The notes beneath the pieces were generated by a model. The model was not told where the DNA came from. It searched no databases and worked only from the letters and a program-made list of their open reading frames with translations. Position numbers and translations under genes: made by a program. Below are positions 34,758 to 47,660 of a stretch of 64,000 nucleotides of DNA, piece by piece. How positions within the stretch are numbered: the first letter of the stretch is position 1; the number at the start of each line of letters is the position of its first letter. Source of the stretch: Augochlora pura (lineage: Eukaryota; Arthropoda; Insecta; Hymenoptera; Halictidae); the NCBI RefSeq assembly GCF_028453695.1, contig NC_135775.1:22664545-22728544 (forward strand). The letters run 5' to 3'.

Positions 34758-35631
34758 TAGGACGATTGTCCAACGCGACACAGCCCGAGCGTATTATTTA
34801 ATCGGCGATCCGCGGTGGCGGCCGGACACGAGCAATCCGATTTTCGTCGACGGATGCCGGGGCCGAGACAATTCCGAGCCGGGAATCGTCTCGCGGCGGA
34901 GACGTTCGTGCGGGAAACGGTTATCAGTCCCAACGGTGATGACCGTGGACGCTGTTACGCCGGGAAACCGCGGGTATTACGTGCAGAAAGAACGAACCAG
35001 CGGGGGCGACGTCGCGGGGAAACGTCTTCTTCCTCGTTGCGGTCAATCAGGGCTCGTTAAGTCTCGGCTGTAATAAGCTCGTCCGCTCCGAGGGGCTTTT
35101 CGGGGGTTATGAAGCAATAGTTCGCAGACGTTGCGGCCAACTTTCGCGGGGATTCGTCGACCGGGAAAAAAGTCCCGAGCCACCGTGGATTCTTGGAAAC
35201 TTCTTTAACGACCCCGCCACCCCACTCCACGCCCCTTCATTTTCGATCGGCCGAATCGATTGAGAAACTATTAGCGTGGTAGATGAGTCGAAGGATTCGC
35301 CGGGATGCTTGCGCGCGATTACCGCTCTCCTCGTACTATTCTACTTCCGTCTGCTCCCTCGGATTCACCTTCTACTTAGGGGCGGTAACGAGCTCATAAC
35401 CCTTCCAGGTGACTAAGCCACGAAGCCGCCGGGAACTCGTCCGATGGAATTTTCTTTATTTATCGGCGGGAACAATCTCGAACGGCTCTGTCAATCGTTT
35501 CTCGGAATTGGAGGATCGAGAGCGATTTTTAATTTCATTTGTTTAGGTAGAGAGAGAAAGAGAGAGAGCGACTATAGACTTCGTAATAGTTATATAGAAT
35601 GTACAGTGAGATAGGAATATATAGACAGGTG

Positions 35632-35976
35632 TTAAGCGATCGCAAGCGGTTTTATGTAACGACAGGGAAAAAAGAGAATAGAGAATGACTTTTTAGATGC
35701 CACAGGGGGACAATGAAAGTTGACGAACACTTGTAAAACGTCAGACGAGCAACGCCGCTGATTAATTATTTTATAAATAAAGACAACGTCAGCTACGATG
35801 CGACGGTGTTCGGGGGTTGTTAAATGGAAGTATGATAGTTTAGGACCGTAACCATGACAGTAAACAACTATCGGTATATTAGTACAGTATGATGTTAACC
35901 TGAGAAACCGGCGTTGAACGCATGCATTAACCCTAGCAAACATAAGGGATGAGTCATAGATCAGACTCTGTCGAAG
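35632..35976 (-). mobile_element. Non-LTR retrotransposon relic (C-terminal reverse transcriptase)
   Basis: A minus-strand frame of 103 codons, open upstream to about 35976, reads NACVQRRFLRLTSYCTNIP, then HGYGPKLSYFHLTTPEHRRI, then VFIYKIINQR and VNFHCP. The order VQRRFLR / DY-P-L-L-SL-RR / FLYK-LN / VNF-VP is typical for the region after the polymerase domain in jockey/CR1-like elements. The catalytic part and the endonuclease are absent. Unlike the relic at 7844-8120 it has no stop within this stretch, so it may be younger. It lies in the AT-rich island 35530-36120 in the same orientation as Lar. Confidence 0.75.
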
Positions 35977-36119
35977 AAATTTCCAGTGATCGTCAAAGAA
36001 ATTAAGAAATAAAAATTTTTCCCTCCGGTTATCAAACTGATTAAAAATAAAGAAATCTCCTCGCTAGGTCGGCTAAGTATAAGTATAGCAATCGTATAAC
36101 CGAGCCGTGAATTTCTCCG

Positions 36120-38520
36120 CTAAATGCATAAAATTCGCGGCATCGTCGCGAGCGAGCCCGCGGATAGCGCAGGACGTCATTCGGCGCTTCCCTTTATAGA
36201 TAATCGATTCGGAATATTGGTCGGACGCGCGGCGACTTCGAAGGAAGTAGAAAAGTCGTGCTATGATCGGACGCGCGCCGGTGTCTATTCCGCGCGTCAG
36301 GCAAACTTTCGAAGTCGATTATCTCGGAAAAGGAGCGCCGCGTGCAAAAATTTCGTTCCCCATCCTCTTCCGCGGGAATCAATCTCCCGCTATAAATCCG
36401 TGCCAAGCACCATCGAGCATTCCGACCACCGATCGTCGCAGTAGCTCGATTTCTTTGAACCGTTCCCGCTCCATTGTCCGCGATCGCGGCCGACTTTCGC
36501 GAATCTGTGGCAGACGAAATCTGACGGGTAGCGCACCGTAACGGACATTGTTTTCCGGCTCCCAGCCCCCTCCAGACGTCTTGATTTTCCGGCTGGAAAA
36601 ACCGCGCTCGCACGCGTGGACGCGGAACAGAAAAAAATACGGGGATCTTGAAAAATCGCTTCCTCGCACACGCACACGTACGCACGTAGTACGTGCATAG
36701 ACGCAGGAGGCAGTAGGGAATCCTGCACGGGACGGAGAGAGCGACATCGAGAGCCTGAGGCTAGCATATTTTGAGGAGAATGAAAAAACATTGTTCCCTC
36801 TCAGGGAAGCGATAGATAGATCGCGCGGGCTGCGGGTCTCCTCTCGTGGCGGTCGGGCGACGCCGGGCCAACGAGAGTCGGGCTCTCTCTCGAGCACTTC
36901 GTCCTTTTTATTATTCATGAAAATCGTGCTGTCGCTGCTTTCCCGTGGCTGTATACCGACCAAAGCTTAGAGAAAACTCACCTCGAATTAAAGTGCGGCC
37001 GTGTATCGAGCAGGCTATTTCGCGGGCGGGGAGGAAGAGGGGGGGGGGCGAGGGGGAGAGGAGTAGTAGGCGGGAGGCGGAGGAGGATCGGGCGCGGAAA
37101 CGTAGATAGCGAACAGGGCCGCGCGACGTGTTTGTTCGATCTCGCGTCACCGGACATTTTTCGATTGTTTTTACAGCGTGCTCGTTGTTTCCGTTGCGTA
37201 ACGCAACATTCCTTTGGCGCGGACAAATATTTGGCTCGATGGAACCCACGGGTAAAATCCACGGAAAAGATCGCCACCGGCTGTGTGTTTTTATTGGCCG
37301 ACAAAGGGACAAAGGAGCGGCGACATTGAACAGACACCGTCGGCCGCGTCGGGTGTGCGGGCGTGCGAGGGAGAGAGCGAGCGCGCGCGCGCGCTTCTGC
37401 GAGGGTTGTGTGCGGGTACGGGAGGATCGATGGTATGGGGACGGGTTTCTCGCAATTTCACCCTCGATTCGATACAATCCGCAGTTCCCGAAGGCGCGTA
37501 TCCTTAACGAGCTGGTAAGGACAGAAGGTTTCGGACGAGGAAAAGAAGATGTAAAGGACAGCCGAACGGAGGGAGAAGGAGACGAGGATGAAGGTGGTGG
37601 TCGCGGCGGCGGAGGAGAAGGAGGACGGAGGGAAGGATACGGTTTACGAGATTGAAAAAGGGACGGCGAACCGGGAACGGCGAGAGTCAGAGAGTCGGAG
37701 AAAGGGTGAGCCCAGGAGGGAGAAAGCAAGTAAGCCTGTAGGTTGTGGGCAACCAGTCGTGAAGGCTGGAAGAAAACGAGTAACGTCGAAACTACTTGAC
37801 GGCGGGTTGTAGCTGGTACGAAGGGGGAGAAAGGATGTTTATTTGTACTTCCTACACCCGGATGTCCGTCCTCCTCGTGGATCGTGGAAAATGGCCGGCG
37901 GAGGGTTTCATCTATCTCGGGGGGTCGTTCTTGCCGGGCGCGGCGCGCGTAGTCTGGCTCCTCTGGCCGACGCTGCCTCGTTTTGTTCGACCTGACATAT
38001 TTTTCGAAGGCTTTTGTGCCGCTGTAAGGACTCGGGGCTGCCGGTGGGCGAGGCGGTGGCGGCTGCGAGGCGGAGGCGAGGCAGAGGCGAGGCGCGCGTA
38101 CCATGGTCGAGCGCGAGAGATAGACCGAGGAAAAAAGAGGCGGGAGAAAAAGTGGAGCGAGCCGAAAGACCGTGAAAAGGGCATCGCCGCGCGCGCTCCT
38201 GTGCCGACAACGCCGACAATGGAGAAATTCCAGCTGGTCGGGTGATTTGTTTCTTCGTTAAAAGCAAAGCAACGGCGGGACTCGCGATCAGTTTCCTACG
38301 CGCGATCGATATTCATCGGTTTCTTGCCCCGGTTACCGTTACCGTTACCGGAGCGGAGCGGACCGCCCGTCCGCTTTAATCATCAAAGCAAGAAGCGGAA
38401 TCGGCACGGTTTCGAGGCGGGCTGCTCAACGGCGGCCGAGTATTTTATTATTATCGCGTTCCGCTGGATACGAAACGTCCACCGGAACCGGCGAATTATT
38501 CACTGTCACCCGCTCCGGTC
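36120..38520. other. GC-rich sequence, no gene seen
   Basis: Long chance frames occur because stop codons are rare in this GC-rich stretch, including a 397-codon minus-strand frame at 36911-38104 that is proline/serine/arginine-rich without any domain. Contains (GC)n at 37378-37396 and a (GTTACC)n patch at 38332-38350. Confidence 0.55.
38332..38350 (+). repeat. (GTTACC)n hexamer repeat
   Basis: Three copies of GTTACC. Confidence 0.8.
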
Positions 38521-38522
38521 CG

Positions 38523-38570
38523 CTCACTCTCCCTCTCTCACTCTCTCTCACTCTCTCTCTTGTCCGCTCT
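38523..38570 (+). repeat. (CT)n tract
   Basis: CT repeats interrupted by CACT units. A similar tract lies at 39000-39050. Confidence 0.88.
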
Positions 38571-38800
38571 CGCCCACGACGGCTGCAAGCGTCCAACTCT
38601 CCCAGGCTTAAAAGCGAATCGCCGTCGATTCCGTTTTAACGGCGGTAACGATCGTTCGTGGCCGCGCGAAACGGCGATCCATTGAAAGCGATTGGCGGAA
38701 CCACTGACCACGGCAGCCGGCCAGCGGCCCTCTCTTTTAATTCGCTTTTTGCGCTCTCTTCTAACCCGGGGCCGGCCGAGTGCTCCAACTTGCCGTCCGC

Positions 38801-38834
38801 TCATGCCTGGAAATTACTACTTAATGCCTCCGCT
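38801..38834 (+). repeat. Duplicated 34-mer, copy 1
   Basis: Begins TCATGCCTGGAAATTACTAC and ends TTAATGCCTCCGCT. It matches 40468-40501 at 31 of 34 positions in direct orientation. The flanking sequences share only a GGCCG patch. Confidence 0.65.
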
Positions 38835-38861
38835 TGCCCGACACTCCGGTAAAACTGCGCC

Positions 38862-38897
38862 AGCGAGCGAGCGAGCGAGCGAGCGAGCAAGCGAGCA
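38862..38897 (+). repeat. (GCGA)n tetranucleotide repeat
   Basis: About eight GCGA units, 28 nt after the duplicated 34-mer. Confidence 0.88.
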
Positions 38898-40467
38898 ACC
38901 TGGCCCGCTCCTGTCCGGCTACGAAGATTGAAAAGCATTACTGCTCCGCTCCGCCTCGCCCTACCTTACCGCGCGTACTCCTCCCTTCCACCGCCTCTCT
39001 CTTACTCTCCATCCCTCCCTCACTCTCTCTCTCTCTCGTACTCTCTCTGCTGCTCGGAAATTTTCAAATTTATCAAACTCCACAGGAACGCGCTCTACCC
39101 GCTCCACCCATCGAAAGTACTTTGCGGCCGTTTTGTCTCGCAGTTTTACCCAGGAACCTGATAAAACGTGCCGCGGTTCCGGCGATTCTCGAGGACCTGC
39201 GCGCGGCCAGCAGCCCACCGTTTTCTCCTTTCTCCCGATCGCCGAGGCAATCCAAGACGCGTCTCGGCCAATAAAAATACAGCTGCGAAGACGTTGTTAC
39301 GCCGAAAATGCCGCCCGTTTCGAAATATCCACGGGAATGCGCGACGATTTTCGACCGGCGACGAAATCATTCGTCCCCGAAGCACCTCTACGAACAACCT
39401 TTTCCGCAAGATTTTTGAGAACTCACATTTCGAGTCTAATTTTAGGTGAAATGGCAGGTCATAATAAGAAATTCAACGCTGGGACATTTTACTTTTCTCT
39501 GGAAAGGGAGGTGAACACGAAGATACTAGAGAAGTGGGTAAAGGGAACGCATGGCACTTTGCAATGACAATTAATTTTGATTTCTTGCGGAACAAATTTT
39601 GTCAATTGCAGTATTAAAAGTCTGAATTGATGGTGAATAGTGCGTGAAAGTGTTCGCTATAAATTCAGAGCTTCTGACAGAATGATATGAACATCGGAAG
39701 TCTGTTTAATAAATAATGACTTCGAGTCTCGGCATTGAAAATCGAGCGTAGACCCAAGATAAAATATCTTTGCGGTTAATGTGACAAACAGGATCCTTTG
39801 TTGAACATAAAAATTCGCCGGAAACACGCGGCAACAATTTTTGTCCGACGAGACGTACGAAATCCCCTCGGCGCTGTTCAGAAACAGAAAAGCGTCGGAG
39901 CGTCTCATTTTTCAGAACGTGCCGGCAATCAATTCTCCATTCCCCACAAAAAAAAAGGCCACTTACGGTTGAAAGCCATTAATTCCGAAGATATTTCAAC
40001 GCAATCAGAGAGGGAACACTAGGACGGTATTCAAATTAAATAGAGTTAATGGTTTCCAAGCGTTAAGTGCCCTTTAATAAAGAATGACAAACTGCGCCCG
40101 GAAAATCAATGATTACGTTTAAAACGGGACACGATAAGTTTAACAAACGCGCGGCCTCCCGCCCCGTAACAAGATAGCATCTCGATAGTCGATGCTCGGA
40201 TTAATTATCGAGCAAAGTATTATTGTTTCCGATTATTCGGTCGTTTATATCGCCTCCTGCCGCGGAAAAGTACGGAGCGGAAGCGCGAGTCCGGCACCGG
40301 TAATCCTTTTGTGCGGAGTCGGGACGGTCCGACAAACGTGTATTAAGGTTCGGTCGACGAAGGTCCGGCGGGCACGGGTAATGGTGGAAAGTGGCGCGAC
40401 GTCCCCCTTTTCGCCCTTAAATCGTTTTTTCTAGTCGCTTTTATCGGCCGGGCAGAACGCAGCCCGA

Positions 40468-40501
40468 TCATGCCTGGAGATTACTACTTAATACCTTCGC
40501 T
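40468..40501 (+). repeat. Duplicated 34-mer, copy 2
   Basis: Begins TCATGCCTGGAGATTACTAC and ends TTAATACCTTCGCT; three substitutions relative to 38801-38834. Confidence 0.65.
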
Positions 40502-40985
40502 CGAGCGTGGCCGTCGAGTGGAACAGCCCCCGCGTACGGGTCGGACACGGCGACTGAAACCCGTTAGCGCGGGTTACCGGTTTAATGGACTTTAATATCG
40601 ATCGCGGTCCGATGTAGAAATTGTGCCACGAACGAATTTTAGATTATATACCACGGAAGAGAGGCCGCGATGCGTTATATTGGCTGCTTGAATAGCGGCT
40701 GTCCATAAACGGTGTTTACTACTTCCTCCTGTTATAAGACCGATCGCCCCCGATAAATCTGAAAATCCAGCGATTTATTCCGTCCGAGGAGATTTCTTCC
40801 GAACCGCGCCGCGCCGCCCGTCCGCCACCTCTTGCTTCTTAACTTTAGCCGTTCGCGTTTTACGACGCTAAATTACAGTCACGCTTTTTCGTTTACTCGC
40901 GCGGCCCTTCGCCCGGCAATAATAAAAGAATTATCGGCGTATATCACGTGCATTAGAAGTCATTTTATCGGAAAGGGGGAAGGGC

Positions 40986-41012
<27 letters not shown>
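40986..41012 (+). repeat. (GA)n microsatellite
   Basis: About 13 GA units. Confidence 0.9.
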
Positions 41013-41019
<7 letters not shown>

Positions 41020-41317
41020 CGGCTCGCAAGAAGGAAACAGTTAGAGTCTCGAGACGTCTCTTTCGTCCCGCGGATTGTAAATTCCGTTTCGTGCTCGACG
41101 GTAAACACGGGGATCCGAAATCCAAGGGAAACCGGGCGAACGCGTTCCTCTCGAATAACGAAGCGATAGGCAGAGCGACCGAGACGGTTGACGTATCCTT
41201 GCGCCGGATGCGTATCGGCTTTTCCACGTCAGACGGAAGCCGAGTCCTATAAAGGGGTTATCGCCGAACGCAAGACGGAAGCCGAGCCTCGGAAACCGAG
41301 AGATCGAAGGCCGAGAG

Positions 41318-41320
<3 letters not shown>

Positions 41321-41363
<43 letters not shown>

Positions 41364-41369
41364 CGAGAT
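41321..41369 (+). repeat. (GA)n microsatellite
   Basis: About 18 clean GA units followed by degenerate ones. Confidence 0.9.
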
Positions 41370-41764
41370 TCGAAGGAAGAGACAGAAGAGAGTGAGACGA
41401 GTGCCGCGATCGATTCGGAAAAGGGAGTCGTCGCGCGGATATGATTTCCCGGCAGCCAAACGAAACGACGACACGGCCGCGTCCGCCGAAAAACGCTGAA
41501 ACACCGTAATGTCGACAATTTTCCGAATTTCCACGGATTTTCGGTGTCGCGGGATATCGGCATGCCGCGCCGTAATTGGATGTATCATTTTGAAACTCGA
41601 TCTCGAGGAACGGTATGAAACGCGGAGAGGAGGACTCTTAAGCGTCGCCGGCTCGTAATCCGCGTTATTTTCGGCTCCATCGCTTTTGTTCCGCTCTTAC
41701 AGAAATGTTTACATCCTCCGGGGACTGAAAAATGTTTCCGCGAACGCAGCGACGAGCCAAAAAG

Positions 41765-41798
41765 GAAAGGAGAGAGAGAGAGAGAGGGAGAGAGGAGA
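41765..41798 (+). repeat. (GA)n microsatellite
   Basis: GA units with GGGA interruptions. Confidence 0.88.
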
Positions 41799-43870
41799 TG
41801 TCGCGCGCGGGCATACGATAAAACTTCCGCGCCCGTTAAAATACAGCGTCGGCGTGCTCTCGCGAATTTGTTCGCGAAATGTAGCCGCGGTACATGTTTT
41901 TTTTTTCGGCCGCGTCGTAACGACGGGTTCGGCGCGCAAAAATCTGGACGCGATCCAGACGCGCGAATCACGGCCGTTTGGGAGATCGTTCGGCGTCACG
42001 AATTTACAGGCTGGGGTGGGACAAAATGCCGCGCGATGACCACCGGCCAATGACGATAGAATATCGCGGGTCGGTTTATTCGCCGGTCAATATTTACGCC
42101 GGACCGTTACTTCGCAATCTAGCGAATAAACACGCGAAGCAGCGAGCGCGCGGTTAAAAATCTCGTCGCCGTCGAGTTAGCGGTCTTTCGAGAAAACCGA
42201 TCGATCCGCGGCGAACACCCCAGCCGCCGGCCAGCCAGCTGCCGCGCGGGCTCGTCGATCGTCGAACGCGGCGGCAGCGGCGGCGGCGACGCAATCCGTT
42301 CGCGATTTCCGGTGGAACCCCGAACAATCGAAACGAAGAACGAACGATAGGTGGCCCCGGCCGCGCGGCAAACAAGATATTTCGATTAACGTGTTCGAGC
42401 GCGCCGGAGAGACCGGCGCGGTTTAATGAAAGATTCATGACCCCGGCGAGTTCTTAATTTAGCCGGTCCCGATTCATGGCTCGAAAACGTTCTCGCGTGC
42501 CGAAAAAGCCGTTATCGACCGGCCGCGTTCCCGACCGCTCCACCATTCTCTCTTCCCCCCGCCGTCCCCGCCGCGCCGCCCTTAAATCACTATTATTTTT
42601 GAGGCGCATTAAAAATTCCGTCCGATGAACGGCCGAGATTAGGAAATCTGGTAATTAAGCTCCGGCCGACCGGAATAGACGGGGGGAGAGGCCCATCGCG
42701 AAAAGTGCGCGCGCGTATTTCTGCCCCGCGCCGAAAACTTTGTCACTTAGGAACTTTCTCCTATCAAGATCGCCCGGCGGCCGACCGCATTAATTACATT
42801 CGTCCGCGGGTGTCCGGTCACTCTTAATTGCCGGCCGGAGAAGTTTCGTGTTTACGCGAGCATCTGTCCGTTTCCCGCCGGCTCTCGGGCGACGTTTTGA
42901 TTTTTCCGCGGAAAATTAAGATGCGTCGGTCGAAAGACGCGCGTCCGCCGCGGAGAAGCGACGCGGCGAGACAGAGAGAAAGAGAGACAGCGATGGAAAG
43001 ATAAAGGAGACAGAGGGGGAGGAGAAGGAAGAGAGGGAGAGGGAATTTTCGCGAACAATCTCGGGGAACTCTGCCGGGAAATCCGATTACACAGCCGCTT
43101 CGGCCGCTTGTAAACGGGATACGTAAAATTAATTATCGAGGCGCGAGCTTCGAGGACGAAAGAGGGCAACCGACGACGAGGGGGGGGTGGACGGGAACGA
43201 AAACGGGAACGGTAACGACGACGCTCGGCGTCGCCGCAGATCCGCCGTGAACCACGACAACAACCGTTCTAGATGGCGACGAGAGGAATTATACCCGGCT
43301 GGCTTCGCGGCTGAATGACTGGCTGACTGGTTGCGGGGCTCTTCCTCCCAACGTCGACGTGTCACCGGCGATGCCAGCCACGCTCGAATTTTACCGCCGG
43401 TTTTAGACTAATGACGCAAACACGTAGAACAGCTCCGCGCTGCCGTTTGGAAAATTGCTGGAGTAACCAGTTCCCCCGAGTTACGTGTGCCCGGCCCCGG
43501 GTCTAACCGGTTTTCTTCGAACCGCGCGCAGAACCGTCCGGATCTCGTCCTAGATTCCCTCCTCGTTCTGTCCGCCACGTCCTCGTTTCGAGGAGCTCCG
43601 TTCCGAACCCCCCTATTTCCGTCGAGCCGTCAGACAATCGGGACGACTTCCATTTTATTTATCGCCGATACCCGACTGCCTAAATAAATACGGGGGGTGG
43701 GGGGACCTGAATTTTTCCTTTTCCTCGAAACACGCCGGTTCCGCTCGCAGCGCCGGTCTAGATTAGGCTACTCGCTTTAATAAATCATTCGTCGGGATTA
43801 TCCCCGGCGTCGCTACCGGCGTGGAAAAGTGGCCGCCTCGTCGCTTTTAAAAAGCGACTCGAGCTTCGAA

Positions 43871-43910
43871 GTGTGTGTGTGTATGCGCGAGCCCGCACAT
43901 GCATGTGTGT
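43871..43910 (+). repeat. (GT)n-rich patch
   Basis: A short GT run, a GCGCGAGCCCGC spacer and an ATGCATGTGTGT end. Confidence 0.7.
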
Positions 43911-44200
43911 TATTTGAACAGGTTGGAGCGTCTCGAATAAGAATCGCGCTTAAAAATGAACGTTGAAACGACAGAGAGCGTAATCACATCAGGGATACTG
44001 GGGCATGCCGGGTACTGGGTCGCGCCCGCCCGCCGCTATTATATTCGTTTGTAAATTCGGAACAAACACAATTACTTCCATCCGTCTCTCTTTCGCGATT
44101 CAATCGCATTAACAACCGCATAGGACTGTTACGGTCTCATTTTTCAACGATACGGTTAGCCGCGTCGCCTTGCAAAAATACCGTCTCGCTGCCGTTCCCT

Positions 44201-44868
44201 ACCCGACGCTCTCTCTCTCTCTCGCTCTCGCCGCGATGAATTCCTCGCGGCGCGGCGCGAGACATCCCGTCGTTTCGACGACCGTATCCTGGCGCGTGAA
44301 ACACGGTGGCTCCGCTCGTAAATATTTTCGATCGAGGGAGGAATCGATTTGCGGGTGGGTCGATCAAACGCTGGTATCCGCGTAAATTATCCGATTGAGG
44401 GGAAGCGGCGGTCGTTACAAGGCACCGTGGAAGAGGGAGAGCGACAGAGGGAGAGGAACGGTGGTCGATCAAGAGCGGGGACAGGAGAGGCGGGACGCTT
44501 TGTGAAGGATAACTGCGTTACCGTGCACTTTGCCGCGATAACTTGATTCCAGTGTTGGTTGCTTCCCACGGTGCTCGCTCGGAACGATCGCGTTTCGAGA
44601 CTCGCTCGGTCGGCCACTTTGCGACCAAGACTCCAAGATATTGGTGGGCCGTGGCAGCCAATGTGCTCCGCGAGCTTGAATCCACTCGTGCCGTCTTGCG
44701 GCTTCCGTCATAACGCACACTCTCTCTTCAGCTTCTCCCTCTCTCTCTCTCTCTCTCTCTCTCACGTGACCCTAGTAGAGCAAGCCTTCAAGTTTCTCCC
44801 AAACTTCTGGTCGTAAACGAATCTAGCGTTATGATACGCTAGGATCGATATCAGCGTAGCAGAGTAAC

Positions 44869-44905
<37 letters not shown>

Positions 44906-46520
44906 AATAGCTGCAAGTACCGAGGACGAGATGCGCGCGAGTTTTCCCTCGGAGGGCAGCGTGCACGCTCGACGGACCCTCGGAGAACGTTTAAGCGTAA
45001 CGCGTGCCGCCGCTCGATTCGATCCAATCCGATTCGATTCGCCCCGTCCCGGCTGGAATGATCTCGACAGGCAACCTCTATAGATCATATCGTTTCGTTT
45101 CCTGACTCGCTCATTGGCATCCCCGTTTGGCGGCAGCCGACGAACCGTAGATACCGGCGGACCGAGGATCCCTCTGTTCCTCTCTGCCTCTTTCTCCTCG
45201 GATCCTCTCTATCTCTCTCTCTCTCGCTCACTCTCGATCCCTGTCTCTCTTGGAGGCATCGTTCTCCTCTCTCGCCTCGCCCACGACCGGACAACGAGCG
45301 CCGCGTCCCGGATTGCCTCCCTTTCCTCTTCGACATCGTAGCAACGCTGGTTAGCGGACAGGGTCTTCGGCTCTGGCAAGCAGCTCGGTCCGGTAGTTGC
45401 TTACATTACCATACGAATGGCCGATCGATCCAAGACCTCGACTACCTAGCCGTCCGTGGCCAGGCACACACGCGCGCGCTCTCACACGCGACCCCCGGAC
45501 ACACCGCCCCGCGTTTCGGGACACACGCAAACACCGAGGGAGAACTGTACACAAGGCCGGATAGCAGCAGGCATTCGCGCGTCTTGCTATCGGTGTATGC
45601 GTGGTCGGACACTCTCCGACACTCGCGGCCGCATTTGCTACGTTTGCACAAACACGCTCAAAAGCCGAACAACCGGACTCGTGGCCGCCCCCGCGCACAC
45701 AGGGAAACCTAGCCACGCGGTACGGCCAGATACCCTGGGACAGGCCGGGAGCCAGGCAGACAGCTAGACAGACGGACAGACCGGTCGAGTCATCGTCGCC
45801 CTCTCTCCCTTTCTACCCCTTTCTCTCTCTCTCTCTCTCTCTCTCTCGCTCTCGCTCTTTCACCTAAAACGCCTCCCCTAGCTCGAACTTGCACCGCTGC
45901 CCCGTTAATCATTATTATTGGCATTCTTCCCTGGGCCCTGACTCGTCCCGGATGAACTGGATCCCGCGCTTCGCTCTGCAGCACCGCTCGGCACCGCTCC
46001 GCGCTTCGCTTCGCTCCGGTCCGCTCTCTCTCGCGGGGATATTAGCCCTCCCCCGAAACCTGCGCCCTGCGCCCACCGGTAATCCTCTCGTAGATCTCGA
46101 TCCATCCGAGAACAGCGTCCGAGCCGATTCAACGACTTCGTGACAAACGACGAGCGTCTCGGAACGGCGACGTAAAATATAGCGGGAGATATACGAGCGG
46201 CGATCGATGGGGCTTTCCCGGCGCCAGCTGAGTCGCGCGCGCGAGAGAGGACGAATCGCGGGTATCGGGGCGGCCAAGCCGATGCCAACAAATCTTTCGC
46301 CGGCCGCGGTCGCAGACAACGCGCATCGAAATTCTTCCCCACGAGCGCGGGCCCGCGCGCGTCATCCATTCTGCGGACACGAAGCGACGCGCCGACAACC
46401 CCTTCTCGGTACGCCCGCGGTCTGCGCATTTCAAGAATCGTCCGCGAATCCTGTTTGATCAACGACCGAACGATCCCGAGCTCGGGGGATGCCCCCAAGT
46501 AACCGGGAAAGGATTACATT
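44201..46520. other. CpG-rich segment with facing CT and GA repeats
   Basis: Holds (CT)n at 44739-44763, (GA)n at 44868-44904, CT tracts at 45200-45235 and 45820-45860 and very high CpG content. The composition could suit a CpG-rich regulatory or 5' region, but no start site, splice site or conserved frame supports that. Confidence 0.45.
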
Positions 46521-47660
46521 GCTTTTCTTAAGTTAAATGTCTTGTTTAATAATTCGCCACCTTTTGGGATATTTTTGGGTATTTGGAACGTCTTTACGCA
46601 TTAACCCTTTGCTCTGTGATATCGTGTCAGTCTCGTTACGAAGACTTGAACATGGGCTATTAAATATGTATGCCATTCGCATCTTTCGAGTCGAAGTTAA
46701 TTTTTTACTCATCCTAGATTAATGTTTAAAGATTGAAGTAAGGTTTGTTATATAATAAATATAAGCTTTCTGAATAACGGAGGAATTTATTAGTAATATA
46801 TAAGGGCTGGTTAACGTAGCTGTGAAATAAATCGCAGTGCAAGGGATTAGGTAAAGCTGGAATGTTTTATGTACGATAAAGACTCTTCTATCTGAATAAA
46901 AGGGTTTCGATTCCAAAACATTCTATTATGGAAAAATTTCATTCGAGTACAAAGTGATAATGTATCTGAAGAATACAGTAATAATTGAACGTTTGGCTCT
47001 ACCAGAATATTGTAAAAATAAATATTCGGTAGTTTCAAATGTAATTCCATTTATTTGTTCTTCCTTATTTAAACCCCAAAATATCAAACGCTATAGAACA
47101 GTATCTTTTTCATCACAGCTCAATATTTCACTTTCAAATATATTGAATCGATAGTTAATTTCACTTTCTCGAAAAAGAAAATCGTTTCCACTCGACGCGA
47201 GAGTTAAAATGCAGAAAAAAATCATCCCCTTCGTTTAAAAAAAAAAAAACAGAAACGACACAGAAATTTTCTTTTTATTCCACATAATTCCAATAAGATC
47301 AATTTAATACAACGCGACCCTTAAATCCTTTTAATCTTCTTACTTTTTCAAACTACACCCACCAATTTTTCCCACAAATGTATCAAATCCCGTGTAGTCC
47401 ACCCAACGCGCACCATCGACGCTGCAATACAAACACGGCTCGGTCCACTATCGTTTGCATCCGAGAGTAACTCTACACTTTTCCAGTATCGGATTGATGA
47501 GTGACTATAAAATATAAACCGAATGCTGCGTATACAGTTATTCCGGTGTGTAATAAAAATTGTAGTCGGTCAAAGACAATGCGCAATTTATAACACGGCG
47601 TTCTGTTTAGAAAATTGAATATCCACGACCGGCCCTGATCCTACAGCAGTCGTCCATATT
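46521..47660. other. Long AT-rich island
   Basis: The longest AT-rich island in the window, with poly-A near 47237-47250. No retroelement protein motif or TIR was recognised in it. Confidence 0.6.

Larger units (their letters stand above)
30581..35530. other. Intronic or intergenic sequence, no gene seen
   Basis: GC-rich with an AT-rich island at 32540-33000. Holds CT tracts (32050-32090, 33370-33415, 34110-34165), the poly-C/CT/GA cluster at 33935-34010 and GA tracts at 34505-34570 and 34711-34757. No conserved coding sequence. Confidence 0.55.
39050..44200. other. Intronic or intergenic sequence, no gene seen
   Basis: An AT-rich island at 39550-40130 and GC-rich remainder with three GA microsatellites and a (GT)n patch at 43871-43910. 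No exon-like sequence is recognised. Confidence 0.55.

Noticed and set aside
36911..38104. 397-codon open frame on the minus strand
   Set aside because: It is Pro/Ser/Arg-rich with no recognisable domain, lies in GC-rich DNA where stops are rare, and has overlapping open frames on the other strand and in other frames.
45480..46500. Possible CpG-island promoter
   Set aside because: High CpG is general in this window; no core promoter motif, first exon or conserved frame supports a start site.
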